Shown: positions 23,998-33,333, numbered from the stretch's first letter. The stretch is 40,680 nucleotides of DNA from Bacteroidia bacterium (GCA_018058135.1 JAGPCK010000025.1:1-40680), one strand, 5' to 3'. Notes: generated by a model from the sequence alone, not told the origin. Translations and numbers: made by a program.

Positions 23998-25556
23998 TCT
24001 GAAACAACTACACGTTGGTTGGCCTTACCGGCTGTTTTACTTCGAACAACAACTATCTGCTTTCTTTTTATAACTGATTTTGGTAAACCGATACTCGAAC
24101 TAGAGCCTGCTAAGAGGCTAACAGTATGTAACAACTTTTCATTCTTTTCACCTTTAAGTAAAAAGACTTCATATTCATCCGGTTCCGACCCTTCATTAGT
24201 CAGAAGCAAATGTCCACCATCCTTCAAAGTTGCAGTAAAATAACAGGGGTATAACGAAGATATATAATGTGCACTAAAACTGCCGGCCTTACTCCATGGA
24301 GCAGAGCTGTCTGCCCTGCGCTCGGTAAGGCACTCCCATACAATTTTTTTGCCTTTGGTAACCTCAAAATGTCTGTTCCACACACCTTGTGCTATAAGAT
24401 AATTGCCGTTAGGTACTTCTTCCACAGAACCTGTTTTAGCACAGAAATTCTCCTCAGGCAAAGCAAAGTTAAACTTATACTCCCATAACAATTGGGGAGG
24501 GCTTACAGCTTTTGGCGATGAAAACAACTGTATCGAACTTACCGTACCTCTGCGGCTGCGATTGCCATTATTAAACAAGAGTACGTCTCCTGCTGATGTA
24601 AAAGACGCAGCATGTTGTACCTCAAAGTTAGCTTGAGGATATGCAGGTACTGATGAACTGATATTTTTTCCGATAACGTAACGTGGTACACCGCTTTTTC
24701 TATTTACACAAATGATTGAACTGATATCACGACAAGAAATAAGAAAATCTTCATTCTTATTACCGATAGCGATGGAATTTATATGAAAACTACCTGCAGA
24801 ATCACAAGCGGGGTTATAAGGACGTTCGCTCCAGAAACGAACAATGTCTTTTTTGTGATCTACCTCAGCAACTATATCCTCTGAACTCATGGGGTTAAGA
24901 CTATCCTTTCGGGTCATTAACAGCAAATAATTACCTCCCGGAACAAATCCAATCTGGTGATGAAAATTCCCAATGAATTGATTCTTCCATTGAATTTGTT
25001 TAGTCTTCCATAAATAATCTCCCTCCAGATTACATTCGGCAACAAAATCTGAAACAAAGGTAATTCTTCCGTTTGGGTTTACTCTGAAATGACGCACTGC
25101 ATCAACTATAGACGGATGGCAAAGAACTGTTTCCCCTTTCCTGTTTATGATTACTCCATAATCAAGGCAAATAAGGCCATCTGTAGCATCAACGGAATCA
25201 TAAACTGTAATTGTATTTTTTAAATTGTTAGAAGTGACTGATGCTTTTGTCGAAAAACTCCACACCGTTAATTGTGGCAGATTTTTACCCGCTGCTGTTG
25301 CCTGCACACTGCATCTGTACGTTTGCCCGAAATCTAATAACTCCTTTACAAGATGAGCTGCAGTAGAATCAGAAGCTACATAAATTACTTTCATATCTGA
25401 CTCTCGGATAATACTAATATGATACACATCTGCCCCTTTTACTTCGGGATACTCTAACATAACTTGCCGAAATGGAATAACAGCTCCGGGCAAAGGTAAT
25501 TGTGCCTGCAAAGGTTGAATAAAGAGTAAAAATAAAAGTGCAAGTAAACATTTCAT
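23994..25556 (-). CDS. Arylsulfotransferase (ASST)-like exported protein
   Basis: The 520-residue protein has a clear signal peptide (LLALLFLLFIQPLQAQ). Its body shows the repeating propeller-like pattern of the arylsulfotransferase family: HHQIGFVPGGNYLLLM, FHINSIAIGNKNEDFLIS, FEVQHAASFTSAGDVLLFNNG and SVEEVPNGNYLIAQG mark successive blades. True ASST enzymes move sulfate between phenols without PAPS. The key catalytic His should lie in one of the H-containing blades, but I cannot place it with certainty, so a non-catalytic propeller is possible. The last 50 residues look like a small beta domain. It is monocistronic and convergent with the cytochrome gene. Confidence 0.7.
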   Translation of the reverse strand: MKCLLALLFLLFIQPLQAQLPLPGAVIPFRQVMLEYPEVKGADVYHISIIRESDMKVIYVASDSTAAHLVKELLDFGQTYRCSVQATAAGKNLPQLTVWSFSTKASVTSNNLKNTITVYDSVDATDGLICLDYGVIINRKGETVLCHPSIVDAVRHFRVNPNGRITFVSDFVAECNLEGDYLWKTKQIQWKNQFIGNFHHQIGFVPGGNYLLLMTRKDSLNPMSSEDIVAEVDHKKDIVRFWSERPYNPACDSAGSFHINSIAIGNKNEDFLISCRDISSIICVNRKSGVPRYVIGKNISSSVPAYPQANFEVQHAASFTSAGDVLLFNNGNRSRRGTVSSIQLFSSPKAVSPPQLLWEYKFNFALPEENFCAKTGSVEEVPNGNYLIAQGVWNRHFEVTKGKKIVWECLTERRADSSAPWSKAGSFSAHYISSLYPCYFTATLKDGGHLLLTNEGSEPDEYEVFLLKGEKNEKLLHTVSLLAGSSSSIGLPKSVIKRKQIVVVRSKTAGKANQRVVVSD

Positions 25557-25640
25557 ACCACAAAAGTAATCTTATTTATATGCTGAAAAAAATACTGCTG
25601 AGTCAGGTGAATTGAACTGCACCTGACTCAGCAGAAACAA

Positions 25641-26222
25641 CTACTTCAGCCTAACCGGAAAAGTTATATCAATATCCGATTCAGCAGAAGGACTAGCTGT
25701 TTTTGGTACACCATCGTAATGGCTTAGCACCACATTCATGGTGCCTTGTACAGATGTACCAGCTGTAGTGCTTAGCTGTATCTCCAGCCCTACAGGCAGA
25801 TTATTTAAATCTTTATCTGTACGGGTTATAGACACCCTTCCGCTGAGATTACTGCTTAGCGTGTAAAAAAATTGATGCGCCTCCGCCTCTTCTTTTATCT
25901 CTTTTGTAATATCATCAACGGGTGATTTGGTTTCATCCAACACAGATACAACTGCATTATATGTTTTTGACGTATCAAGCAACAACGTATCAATAACCGG
26001 TGCCAAAGCTCCGGGGCCATCTGCGTCTTTCCATTGAAGAGTAAATGTATTGTTGGAATCTGATGCATCTGTTAAAATTAACTTTACTGTGGTAATTAAC
26101 TCCTGAGGATTGATGGGTGCAGGATCAGAAGGGTCTTTGTCCTTGTCTTTACAGGAATAGAAAACACTGCTGATAACAATTACTGAGAAAAATATGCGTG
26201 TTGATTTTAAAATGTGATTCAT
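25641..26222 (-). CDS. Exported lipoprotein in a TonB-receptor operon
   Basis: This 193-residue protein (from ATG 26222) has a lipoprotein signal with Cys in FYSCKDKDKDP. The mature domain is beta-rich and acidic, with no recognised enzyme motif. It starts 1 base after the stop of the TonB receptor gene on the same strand, so it is probably the surface or periplasmic partner of that receptor, as with other small lipoproteins coupled to Bacteroidota TonB transporters. A start at 26270 would add 16 unlikely residues overlapping the receptor gene. Confidence 0.75.
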   Translation of the reverse strand: MNHILKSTRIFFSVIVISSVFYSCKDKDKDPSDPAPINPQELITTVKLILTDASDSNNTFTLQWKDADGPGALAPVIDTLLLDTSKTYNAVVSVLDETKSPVDDITKEIKEEAEAHQFFYTLSSNLSGRVSITRTDKDLNNLPVGLEIQLSTTAGTSVQGTMNVVLSHYDGVPKTASPSAESDIDITFPVRLK

Positions 26223-26223
26223 G

Positions 26224-28626
26224 TTATTTTTTGTTTTGAGGTTGATAAATAGTAAAAGGAATTTGCACACTTAGTACAATGTTTCTACCGGGTTCATTCG
26301 TGTAATACCTGAACCGGCTTAAGTAATCCCGATAAGAAGTATTCAAAATATTGTGTGCGGCTATTTTGAAATTAATTTCCTGCTTTCCGGCTAAGAAAGA
26401 AGTTCGCCAGGCGAACGAATGTAGTGCATACCCGTCAGGAGGAGTCATGTAGTCCTCTCCTTTAGGTACACGGTTTTGTTTATCTACAATTTGCGTTTGC
26501 CATTCCAGCTCACTTTCTTTAACTCGTTTCCACAACACCGGAAGCAGGTAACTTACCCGCACATTGCCTCTGTTAGCCGGCATCAAAATAAGTGGCTTGT
26601 TTGCACTTTCATTTTGCGCATACAGGTATGTTATGCCGCCAGTGAACTGCCAGTTTTTGTGCGGGGAATAAGTACCACTTAACTCTGCCCCACTTAATCG
26701 TGCGTTGGTTTGTGTGTAGCGCCAGGTAGGGAAACTTCCTCTGATGGTAACCGTAACCTGCGTATCGGGTTGCTGATAAATGAAGTTGGAAATATAATTG
26801 CTGTACACACCCACCCTCAGGTTCCATCGTTCTCGGCTTATCTGAATGCCTGCATCAGTGTTCCATGATTTTTCGGGTTTCAAATTAATGTTTCCTGTCT
26901 CATACGTTGCTGTACCGCCATGCAATCCGTTACTGTATAATTCATTCACAGCCGGTGGACGCCAGGCCGAGGCTATGTTCATATCGGCTTTCACATATTC
27001 TGAAATATGGTACTCGCCACCTAGCACTAATGTAAGGTTTTGCCATGTGTGAGGTGTTTGTGCTATCACCTTATTGATGTTTTGATACACCTCCATCCAA
27101 CGCCAGTCGTATCGTAAACCACCCTCCACTTGCCAGCGTGATTTGCTCCATTTTTCTACGACATAAACTCCTGCAGTACGGGCAATAAAATTCGGAATGA
27201 GAAAACGTTCACCTGATGCGTAGTTCCCTTGATTCATGTAACTGAAACCTGTTTTGCCTGTAAAATTGCGTAAGCGTTTATGCTCCAACTTTAACTCTGC
27301 TGTTTGCGTGGTAAGTGTTAACTCATAACCCGGGCGTTGTAGTGCACGCAAGGAATCGCTGTAGATATAATGTGCATCGTATTCTTTGCGGTCGTTCACC
27401 TGTTGAGCCAGTTGCAGGGATACGCGCCCTATTTTTTTCAGGTTATGCATCAGTTTAATGCTGCCTATTTCATGCAGCACTTCCTGCTTCGGATTACCAA
27501 TGTGAAACGTGAAGGGTTTGGTGTAAAATGGTTCTTCTGCAGTAATCGCCCTCAGCAAATCTACTTTGTTGCCTATGTGTGAACCACGCAAAATGCCCAA
27601 CGTAGTAGCAAAGCGACTGTAATATACCTGCACACTACTATTGGTATTTCGCCACTCGGCTGAAGCTACACCATCGTATTCCCTGAAACCTGTATTCGAC
27701 ATCACGTACTCCGGAGTTCTTGAATCTCCTGCTTTGCGTAGGCTACCCTGCACCCACCAACTCACATGTTGCATGCCCTTGTGGTGGTGCCCGTCCAATA
27801 CCAGTGAGCCTGCACTTTGTTTATTGTTGGAAAAATAATTTCCCATCAACTCACCTCCTATTCCTTCTGCTGAACGAAACTCACGTGGTTCAATTCGCAC
27901 CACACCTCCGATAGCTTCAGGACCGTATTCAACTGAACTCGCTCCTTTAATTACCTGCACTTTGCCGGGCATAAAAGGATCAATTTCCGGCCCGTGTTCA
28001 CCACCCCACTGTTGCCCTTCTTGACGCACACCACTGTTTACTGTTAAAATACGCTGACTGTGTAACCCGCGAATAACGGGCTTGCTGATGGATGGTCCGG
28101 TTGAAAATGTGGTAACCCCGGGCAATAATTTTAACTGGTCGCTCAGGGTTTGTCCGCGCAAGGCGTCAAGCTCTTTTTTGTTGAGTTCTTCAATACGCTG
28201 TCCGGTAACGGATGATTTTTCCTCGGCTCTTCGCTCCGTGATTTCGACCTCATGCAAGTGAAACTCCTCTGCACATAAATCAATGCGCAATTCCCGATTT
28301 TGTTTCACATCCACCTTGCGCTCGTAAACATGGTAACCGATGTAAGACACCTGCACAGTATAATAACCGGCTGCCACAGAATCAAAGGCCACCTTACCCG
28401 ATGCATCTGTTAATGCACTACGATTTTTCTCCTTAAGAACTACTGTAGCCGCTTCCAAAGGTTGCTTCGAGGTGCTGTCAACCACCACTACCGAAATCTT
28501 AAAACGGGATTTGGTACGTTGTGCTGTGGCAACCAACGCAGACAATAAAAACAACAGTAGCAAAACTGCTGAGCGATAAAAAAATGTATACAATAGAAAA
28601 TGAATTAAGCCGCCAATGGGCGGCAA
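26224..28626 (-). CDS. TonB-dependent outer-membrane receptor with carboxypeptidase-like domain
   Basis: The roughly 800-residue receptor has a signal peptide (LLLLFLLSALVATAQ), a carboxypeptidase-like regulatory Ig domain (about 45-125, with ATVVLKEKNRSALTDASGKV), a plug domain (LKLLPGVTTFSTGPSISKPVIRG) and a C-terminal 22-strand barrel ending RNIVLSVQIPFTIYQ. The extended GEHGPEIDPF and the ligand-loop GHHHKG resemble ZnuD-like metal receptors. Upstream lies a His-rich gene and downstream a lipoprotein gene, so metal uptake, perhaps zinc, is the best inference. No ATG is in frame at the start; TTG at 28626 is assumed, with TTG at 28593 equally able to start the signal peptide. Confidence 0.85.
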   Translation of the reverse strand: MPPIGGLIHFLLYTFFYRSAVLLLLFLLSALVATAQRTKSRFKISVVVVDSTSKQPLEAATVVLKEKNRSALTDASGKVAFDSVAAGYYTVQVSYIGYHVYERKVDVKQNRELRIDLCAEEFHLHEVEITERRAEEKSSVTGQRIEELNKKELDALRGQTLSDQLKLLPGVTTFSTGPSISKPVIRGLHSQRILTVNSGVRQEGQQWGGEHGPEIDPFMPGKVQVIKGASSVEYGPEAIGGVVRIEPREFRSAEGIGGELMGNYFSNNKQSAGSLVLDGHHHKGMQHVSWWVQGSLRKAGDSRTPEYVMSNTGFREYDGVASAEWRNTNSSVQVYYSRFATTLGILRGSHIGNKVDLLRAITAEEPFYTKPFTFHIGNPKQEVLHEIGSIKLMHNLKKIGRVSLQLAQQVNDRKEYDAHYIYSDSLRALQRPGYELTLTTQTAELKLEHKRLRNFTGKTGFSYMNQGNYASGERFLIPNFIARTAGVYVVEKWSKSRWQVEGGLRYDWRWMEVYQNINKVIAQTPHTWQNLTLVLGGEYHISEYVKADMNIASAWRPPAVNELYSNGLHGGTATYETGNINLKPEKSWNTDAGIQISRERWNLRVGVYSNYISNFIYQQPDTQVTVTIRGSFPTWRYTQTNARLSGAELSGTYSPHKNWQFTGGITYLYAQNESANKPLILMPANRGNVRVSYLLPVLWKRVKESELEWQTQIVDKQNRVPKGEDYMTPPDGYALHSFAWRTSFLAGKQEINFKIAAHNILNTSYRDYLSRFRYYTNEPGRNIVLSVQIPFTIYQPQNKK

Positions 28627-28638
28627 TTGAACATACGG

Positions 28639-28980
28639 TTAAACTGTAGAGTAAGCCCTCCCAAAGGGCGGACCACGACTGCGGTTATCTGCAATAAACG
28701 TATGTGCAAACGGTGGTTCATAAACAGTGTATGCTTCATGAACCGATTTTGTTACTCCCGACCAAAGCCAGGTAATAAGTGTAAAAAAATCTGTAAAATG
28801 AAAGGTGCAGGAGAAACAACCAGCATGGCTTTTTTCCAGGTGAGCAGTATGCCCGCAATCGCCTGCATCATGGTGTTCACAAAAATGGGTATCAAATGCA
28901 CAACTGTGTTCCTCATCATGCGCCAACAAAGCGTGTTCATGTACCTCGGCTTCGTGCTCATGCCATACGTGCACCGGCAA
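28639..28980 (-). CDS. His/Cys-rich small protein, probable metal-binding partner of the TonB receptor
   Basis: A 113-residue frame rich in His, Asp and Cys: HEHEAEVHEHALLAHDEEH near the N-terminus and CxxC in GCFSCTF, ending NRSRGPPFGRAY. Its stop lies 12 bases before the receptor start. From the TTG at 28980 the protein lacks a signal, but the frame is open upstream to a stop at about 29053 and encodes a hydrophobic stretch, IARILLVLFTITWLP, that would make a signal or anchor. No ATG or GTG lies in that extension, so the true start is a rare codon, or a sequencing or natural frameshift is present. Metal binding is inferred from composition. The gene is real in my judgement because of composition and operon context. 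Confidence 0.6.
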   Translation of the reverse strand: MPVHVWHEHEAEVHEHALLAHDEEHSCAFDTHFCEHHDAGDCGHTAHLEKSHAGCFSCTFHFTDFFTLITWLWSGVTKSVHEAYTVYEPPFAHTFIADNRSRGPPFGRAYSTV

Positions 28981-29134
28981 CCAGGTAATGGTAAACAGTA
29001 CCAGTAATATTCGGGCAATATGTGCGCTGAAGAGTTGGATATGCGTGATTTAGAATGGCAAAGATAAGAAAAGGTTCAATAAGGTAGTGAAGAGTAAAAT
29101 AGGGATAGGGAATTGTTATTAGAAAACCTTTGAG

Positions 29135-29165
29135 AATAAAAAAAGCGAGAGTTACTCGCTTTGAT
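29135..29165 (-). terminator. Terminator of the tRNA Ser-Pro-Arg cluster
   Basis: Read on the minus strand, AAAGCGAG pairs with CTCGCTTT around a five-base loop and is followed by a T run. It lies just after tRNA-Arg. Confidence 0.85.
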
Positions 29166-29171
29166 TTTTTG

Positions 29172-29245
29172 TGACCCCGACAGGATTCGAACCTGTGACC
29201 TACTACTTAGAAGGCAGTTGCTCTATCCAGCTGAGCTACGGGGTC
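29172..29245 (-). tRNA. tRNA-Arg (TCT)
   Basis: The acceptor GACCCCG pairs with CGGGGTC, with discriminator A; the anticodon loop CTTCTAA gives TCT, reading AGA. CCA is not encoded. It is the last gene of a three-tRNA cluster. Confidence 0.94.
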
Positions 29246-29273
29246 AAAAAAAATGGAACCGTCTTTAAATTTT

Positions 29274-29329
29274 AAAAGTTCAAAGCCTAAAGGTGGGAAG
29301 AACCCATTTTCTCTAAACTTTGAACTTTT
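29274..29329. repeat. Hairpin between tRNA-Pro and tRNA-Arg
   Basis: AAAAGTTCAAAG at 29274-29285 is a perfect 12-base inverted copy of CTTTGAACTTTT at 29318-29329, with a 32-base loop. On the minus strand it follows tRNA-Pro and could attenuate or guide processing of the tRNA transcript; the T run is short. Confidence 0.6.
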
Positions 29330-29339
29330 TCCCTTTTTG

Positions 29340-29413
29340 TCGGGGTGGCAGGATTCGAACCTACGACCTCCACATCCCAAATGTGGCGCGATACCGGGCT
29401 ACGCTACACCCCG
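29340..29413 (-). tRNA. tRNA-Pro (TGG)
   Basis: The acceptor CGGGGTG pairs with CACCCCG, discriminator A; the anticodon loop contains TTTGGGA, anticodon TGG. CCA is not encoded. Confidence 0.94.
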
Positions 29414-29509
29414 AAAACCCTTCAAATTCTTTGCAGTTTGCTAATCTGTCAAGTTGCGCACCCGAAGTAAAATGCACATTCCCAATAATATAAACACTGG
29501 TGTTTATCG

Positions 29510-29599
29510 CGGAAAGGGAGGGATTCGAACCCTCGATACGACTAAACATCGTATGTCGGTTTAGCAAACCGGTGGTTTCAGCCACTCACCCACCTTTCC
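29510..29599 (-). tRNA. tRNA-Ser (GCT)
   Basis: A 90-base class II tRNA with acceptor GGAAAGG pairing with CCTTTCC, discriminator G, anticodon GCT in TTTGCTAAA and a long variable arm (ACATACGATGTTTAGTCGTAT region). CCA is not encoded. Confidence 0.94.
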
Positions 29600-29611
29600 T
29601 GATTGGGGATG

Positions 29612-29642
29612 CGAAGATAGAAATTTCAATCAAAAGAACAAA
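29612..29642 (-). promoter_or_regulatory. Predicted promoter of the tRNA Ser-Pro-Arg cluster
   Basis: On the minus strand TTTG, 19 bases, then TATCTTCG is found, one base off the Bacteroidota consensus, 12 bases before tRNA-Ser. Confidence 0.65.
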
Positions 29643-29768
29643 AAAAGGAATACGAATTCCTGATGTTTATTAATTTTTTTCACAAAAAACTGAAAACCCG
29701 ATAATTTTTCTAAAATTGCCCTGTTACTTTTTGAACGCTTATCCTGTCTATCACTAAAAAATTATACT

Positions 29769-32384
29769 ATGGCTGATAAAGAAAACCTCTTCTATAAATT
29801 CAAGGACCTCAAAGTGTTCGGTTCAACAGAGTGGTTGGCCAACAACGAAAAGAAATACCGCACGGTTTATGATGAAGCCGAATGTACCTTTATATATTGT
29901 GAACTTTCTTTCTTCAATAAAAAATTTGATGAGGGAGAATGGGAGGTAAAAGTTCAGATAAAATGCTTCAGAGACGATAATACATTGATATGCGACCTGC
30001 GTGCCGACCGCAAAATATCCAAAGAAGAGAACATTGTATACATACGCGAAGGATGGGGAGTTAAAACACCCGGCTCGTATTGGAAACGCGGCACCTATCG
30101 TTGGGAAGCCTTTATTGATGGTGAACCAGTTGGCGGAAAAGAGTTTTATGTAGAAAAAGAGGGTATTGTAACCGATGTATCCAACAATTATTTTACGCTG
30201 AAAGGAGTAAAACTATATGAAGGACCTGATGCCAATGTACCTCACCACCAACGCAAATACTTAAAAACTTTTGACGCTAAAGACACCCGTTACGTGTGGG
30301 TAGAAGTAACCTGTGAGAATCTGGTAAAAAAACACGAACACTGGTTGTGTGAATTTTTCTTCAATTTCAGAACCCACAGCGGACAGCTAAAAGGCAGCAT
30401 TGATAAAATGCAGAAAGTGTTACAAACTGAGGATGAATTTTTGTTTACCATTGGTTGGGGCAGTGACCACAAAGGCACCTGGGGCAACGACCTGTACTCA
30501 GTTGACATTGTTTTTATGGATCACATTATTGCCACTGTTCCCTTTGAAGTAGGCGATTTAACTACCGATGCAGGAGATGAGGATTTGCCTATTGTAACTA
30601 CCACCAAAGCCAAGCCTGCCACAACTGAGCGTTTTAAGAACGAGCCCGAAAGTGTGGAAGATGTGATGAAGGAACTAGAAGAACTCATCGGGTTGGAAAG
30701 CATCAAAACTAAAATAAAAGAATACACCAATTACCTCAACTTCATCCGCCTTAGAAAAGATAAAGGCTTTGAAGATGAAGATAAACTCAACCTGCATGCT
30801 GTATTTACAGGCAACCCAGGCACTGGTAAAACAACTGTGGCAAAAATGCTGGGCAAAATTTACAAGAAGCTGGGCATGCTGAGCAAAGGTCACGTGCATG
30901 AAGTAGATCGTAGTGATTTGGTGGCTGAATTCATCGGACAAACCGCACCTAAAACCAAAGAGGCCATCAAAAAGGCAAAGGGCGGCATACTCTTTATTGA
31001 CGAGGCGTATGCTCTCGCACGTAAAAATGACGACTCGAAAGATTTCGGTAAGGAGGTGATTGAAATTCTGCTTAAGGAAATGAGTGACGGAGACGGTGAT
31101 ATTGCTGTAATAGTTGCTGGGTATCCCGAAGAGATGGACACTTTTCTCACCTCTAACCCTGGTATGAAATCACGCTTTAATATGTATTATGAGTTTCCTG
31201 ATTACACCCCTCAGGAATTAATGCTCATTGCTGAATTCAGTTGCAAGAAACGTGGCGTAAATTTTAATGAAGAATCAAAAACCGCTTTGTACAAACGATT
31301 GGTAGAAGCTTACCGCGAACGTGACAACTCTTTTGGCAACGCGCGTTACGTGAACTCACTTATTGATGAAGCAAAGATGAACATGGGCTTGCGGGTAATG
31401 CAAAGTGTAGACCCCACACAGTTGAGCAAAGAAGAACTCTCTACCCTAACTGATGCTGATATTGAAAAAATATTCGGAGCGAAACGCAAAATGGCTGCGG
31501 ATATACCGGTGGATGAAGAATTACTGAAAGCTGCACTCAACTCACTGCACAGCATGATAGGTTTAGAGAGTGTAAAGAATGAAATAGATGAACTGGTAAA
31601 ACTTGTTCGCTTTTACCGCGAAATAGGCAAAGATGTTCGACAGACTTTCTCGTTACACACTGTATTTACCGGCAACCCGGGTACAGGTAAAACTACTGTG
31701 GCCCGTGTGTTGGCTCAAATCTATAAAGCACTTGGAATTTTGGAGCGTGGCAATTTGGTGGAGTGCGATCGTCAGGCATTGGTTGGCGGTTTTATTGGTC
31801 AAACAGCTATTAAAACCAACGAAGTATTGGAACGCGCTATGGGTGGTGTGCTGTTTATTGACGAGGCCTACTCTTTAACGGAGGGCGGTGAAAATGACTA
31901 CGGCAGAGAGGCTATTGAAACCATACTGAAAAGAATGGAAGACCGCAGAGGAGAGTTTGTAGTAATTGCTGCCGGCTACACCGATAACATGAAACGTTTT
32001 CTGGAATCGAACCCGGGCTTAAAATCACGTTTTGATAAGGAGCTGCATTTTGATGATTACAATGCAACCCAGTTGTATGATATAGCTGTGAAAATGATGG
32101 CTGATAATAACATCAAGCCCGATAAAGAAGCAGCCAAATTCCTGAAAGCATTTTTGATTGAATTACATGCCAACAAAGACAAGTTTTTTGGTAATGCACG
32201 CTCCGTTCGCAAAGTGGTAGAAGAAGCCATTAAAAACCAGCATTTGCGATTAGCCAAACTGGATCCGGGAAAACGTGCTTCTGAAATGATTAAGTCATTA
32301 ACCCTTGCTGATGTGAATGAATTTAAGGTAGACAAATTAAAAGGCAACCAAAAACCGGGCATTGGTTTTACTGTGCATTCTTAG
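29769..32384 (+). CDS. Double AAA+ ATPase (CbbX/SpoVK type) with duplicated N-terminal beta modules
   Basis: The 871-residue protein carries two CbbX/SpoVK-type AAA+ modules. Walker A motifs GNPGTGKTT lie at 348-356 and 635-643, each followed by a FIDEAY Walker B and a sensor-like AGY. The first 270 residues hold two similar beta-sandwich-like modules: each begins KDLKVF/KGVKLY and contains GWG then a W/Y-rich strand ending in FYV or FEV, so the module was duplicated. AAA+ proteins of this group remodel partner proteins; the target is unknown, and the N-terminal modules may recruit it. No membrane segments. It is separated by 12 bases from a small membrane-protein gene, so co-transcription is likely. 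Confidence 0.88.
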   Translation: MADKENLFYKFKDLKVFGSTEWLANNEKKYRTVYDEAECTFIYCELSFFNKKFDEGEWEVKVQIKCFRDDNTLICDLRADRKISKEENIVYIREGWGVKTPGSYWKRGTYRWEAFIDGEPVGGKEFYVEKEGIVTDVSNNYFTLKGVKLYEGPDANVPHHQRKYLKTFDAKDTRYVWVEVTCENLVKKHEHWLCEFFFNFRTHSGQLKGSIDKMQKVLQTEDEFLFTIGWGSDHKGTWGNDLYSVDIVFMDHIIATVPFEVGDLTTDAGDEDLPIVTTTKAKPATTERFKNEPESVEDVMKELEELIGLESIKTKIKEYTNYLNFIRLRKDKGFEDEDKLNLHAVFTGNPGTGKTTVAKMLGKIYKKLGMLSKGHVHEVDRSDLVAEFIGQTAPKTKEAIKKAKGGILFIDEAYALARKNDDSKDFGKEVIEILLKEMSDGDGDIAVIVAGYPEEMDTFLTSNPGMKSRFNMYYEFPDYTPQELMLIAEFSCKKRGVNFNEESKTALYKRLVEAYRERDNSFGNARYVNSLIDEAKMNMGLRVMQSVDPTQLSKEELSTLTDADIEKIFGAKRKMAADIPVDEELLKAALNSLHSMIGLESVKNEIDELVKLVRFYREIGKDVRQTFSLHTVFTGNPGTGKTTVARVLAQIYKALGILERGNLVECDRQALVGGFIGQTAIKTNEVLERAMGGVLFIDEAYSLTEGGENDYGREAIETILKRMEDRRGEFVVIAAGYTDNMKRFLESNPGLKSRFDKELHFDDYNATQLYDIAVKMMADNNIKPDKEAAKFLKAFLIELHANKDKFFGNARSVRKVVEEAIKNQHLRLAKLDPGKRASEMIKSLTLADVNEFKVDKLKGNQKPGIGFTVHS

Positions 32385-32396
32385 TACTTCATTATC

Positions 32397-32777
32397 GTGA
32401 AAGGGAAAGGGCTCATCAGTGTACTGGTGTTTATTATCAGCATACTGTTGTTTGAACTATTAAGCAACAGAATTTCAACTTACATCCTGCACCTCAAAGA
32501 AGGCATGAGCCCATACAGGGCAACACTTATCGGCATGGGTGTAATCGTGTTTATTTTGTTCCCTGCTTACAAATGGTTAGACGGAATTGTAAAACGTATT
32601 TCACAAAAACTACTGAGTGCGGGTAAAAATATAGGGGGCAGAATTACCGGAATAAGTCTGATATTTTTCACCTCGCTTTTTGCTCTTTACCTGATTTACC
32701 TGAACGTATGGTACAACATTGCTTTCAGCGATGCGATTAAACACATTACTGTTTTCGTGCTGAATCTGGTAAGCTGA
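32397..32777 (+). CDS. Small membrane protein of unknown function
   Basis: The 126-residue protein has three hydrophobic segments (about residues 5-23, 44-60 and 86-106) and basic loops. The GTG at 32397 is the natural start, since the first Met inside (MSPYRA) would remove the first segment. It follows the AAA+ gene by 12 bases and its 3' end overlaps the convergent Nudix gene by 32 bases. I do not recognise the family. Confidence 0.6.
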   Translation: MKGKGLISVLVFIISILLFELLSNRISTYILHLKEGMSPYRATLIGMGVIVFILFPAYKWLDGIVKRISQKLLSAGKNIGGRITGISLIFFTSLFALYLIYLNVWYNIAFSDAIKHITVFVLNLVS

Positions 32778-33333
32778 ATTTACCTTCTGTAATAAGTAAC
32801 CTGAGTTTTAATACAGCTGCGACAGTTAAGCTGTCAAGCACCTCGCCTTTTACCACCAATTCATACAACTCGTTAAAGTGTAGTTTACGAATCTGAAGTT
32901 GTTCGGTTTCTTCAGGTTCAGGTTTTTCTTGCGTAAGTTGAGTAGCGAGAAAAATAAACGCCAACTCATCTGTGGCTGAATTGCTAAGGTACATTTGCTG
33001 AATTAGTTCCCATTTGCCTGCCACCAATCCGGCTTCTTCCAAAAGTTCACGCTGTGCCGACACAACAGGCTCAACGTCTATATCACCCCCGCCTTCAGGA
33101 ATCTCCCAGCTGTACTGTGCTATCGGATAACGGTATTGTCCCACCACCCACGTGTAACCTTCTTCATCAATGGGTAAAATACCAATGGCCCATTTTTTAA
33201 AATGTACCACAGAGTAAGTACCCGGATTTCCCACCGGATTTAGTACCTCATGGTGATTCACCTGTATCCAGGGCGATTCATACGCCACACGTTCACTCAA
33301 CAATGTCCAGGGGTTGTCAGTTGGATTTTTCAT
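32746..33333 (-). CDS. Nudix hydrolase, ADP-ribose pyrophosphatase-like
   Basis: The 195-residue protein contains the Nudix box as GGGDIDVEPVVSAQRELLEEAGL near residues 82-104. The metal-binding RELLEE core is intact, while the first conserved Glu of the box is replaced by Val. The preceding WEIPEGGG and following VAGKWELIQQMYLSNSATDE fit the ADP-ribose pyrophosphatase subfamily, which hydrolyses nucleoside diphosphate sugars. Exact substrate is unknown. Its ATG overlaps the stop of the preceding gene (TAATG at 33331-33335), so they are coupled. Confidence 0.88.
   Translation of the reverse strand: MKNPTDNPWTLLSERVAYESPWIQVNHHEVLNPVGNPGTYSVVHFKKWAIGILPIDEEGYTWVVGQYRYPIAQYSWEIPEGGGDIDVEPVVSAQRELLEEAGLVAGKWELIQQMYLSNSATDELAFIFLATQLTQEKPEPEETEQLQIRKLHFNELYELVVKGEVLDSLTVAAVLKLRLLITEGKFSLPDSARKQ

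Noticed and set aside
28627..29007. 126-codon plus-strand frame opposite the His-rich gene
   Set aside because: It is antisense to the His/Cys-rich frame, whose composition and operon position are far more convincing; the plus-strand frame looks like a mirror of His codons.
29274..29329. Inverted repeat between tRNAs called as a full terminator
   Set aside because: Only four T residues follow on the minus strand and the loop is 32 bases, so it is listed as a hairpin repeat instead.
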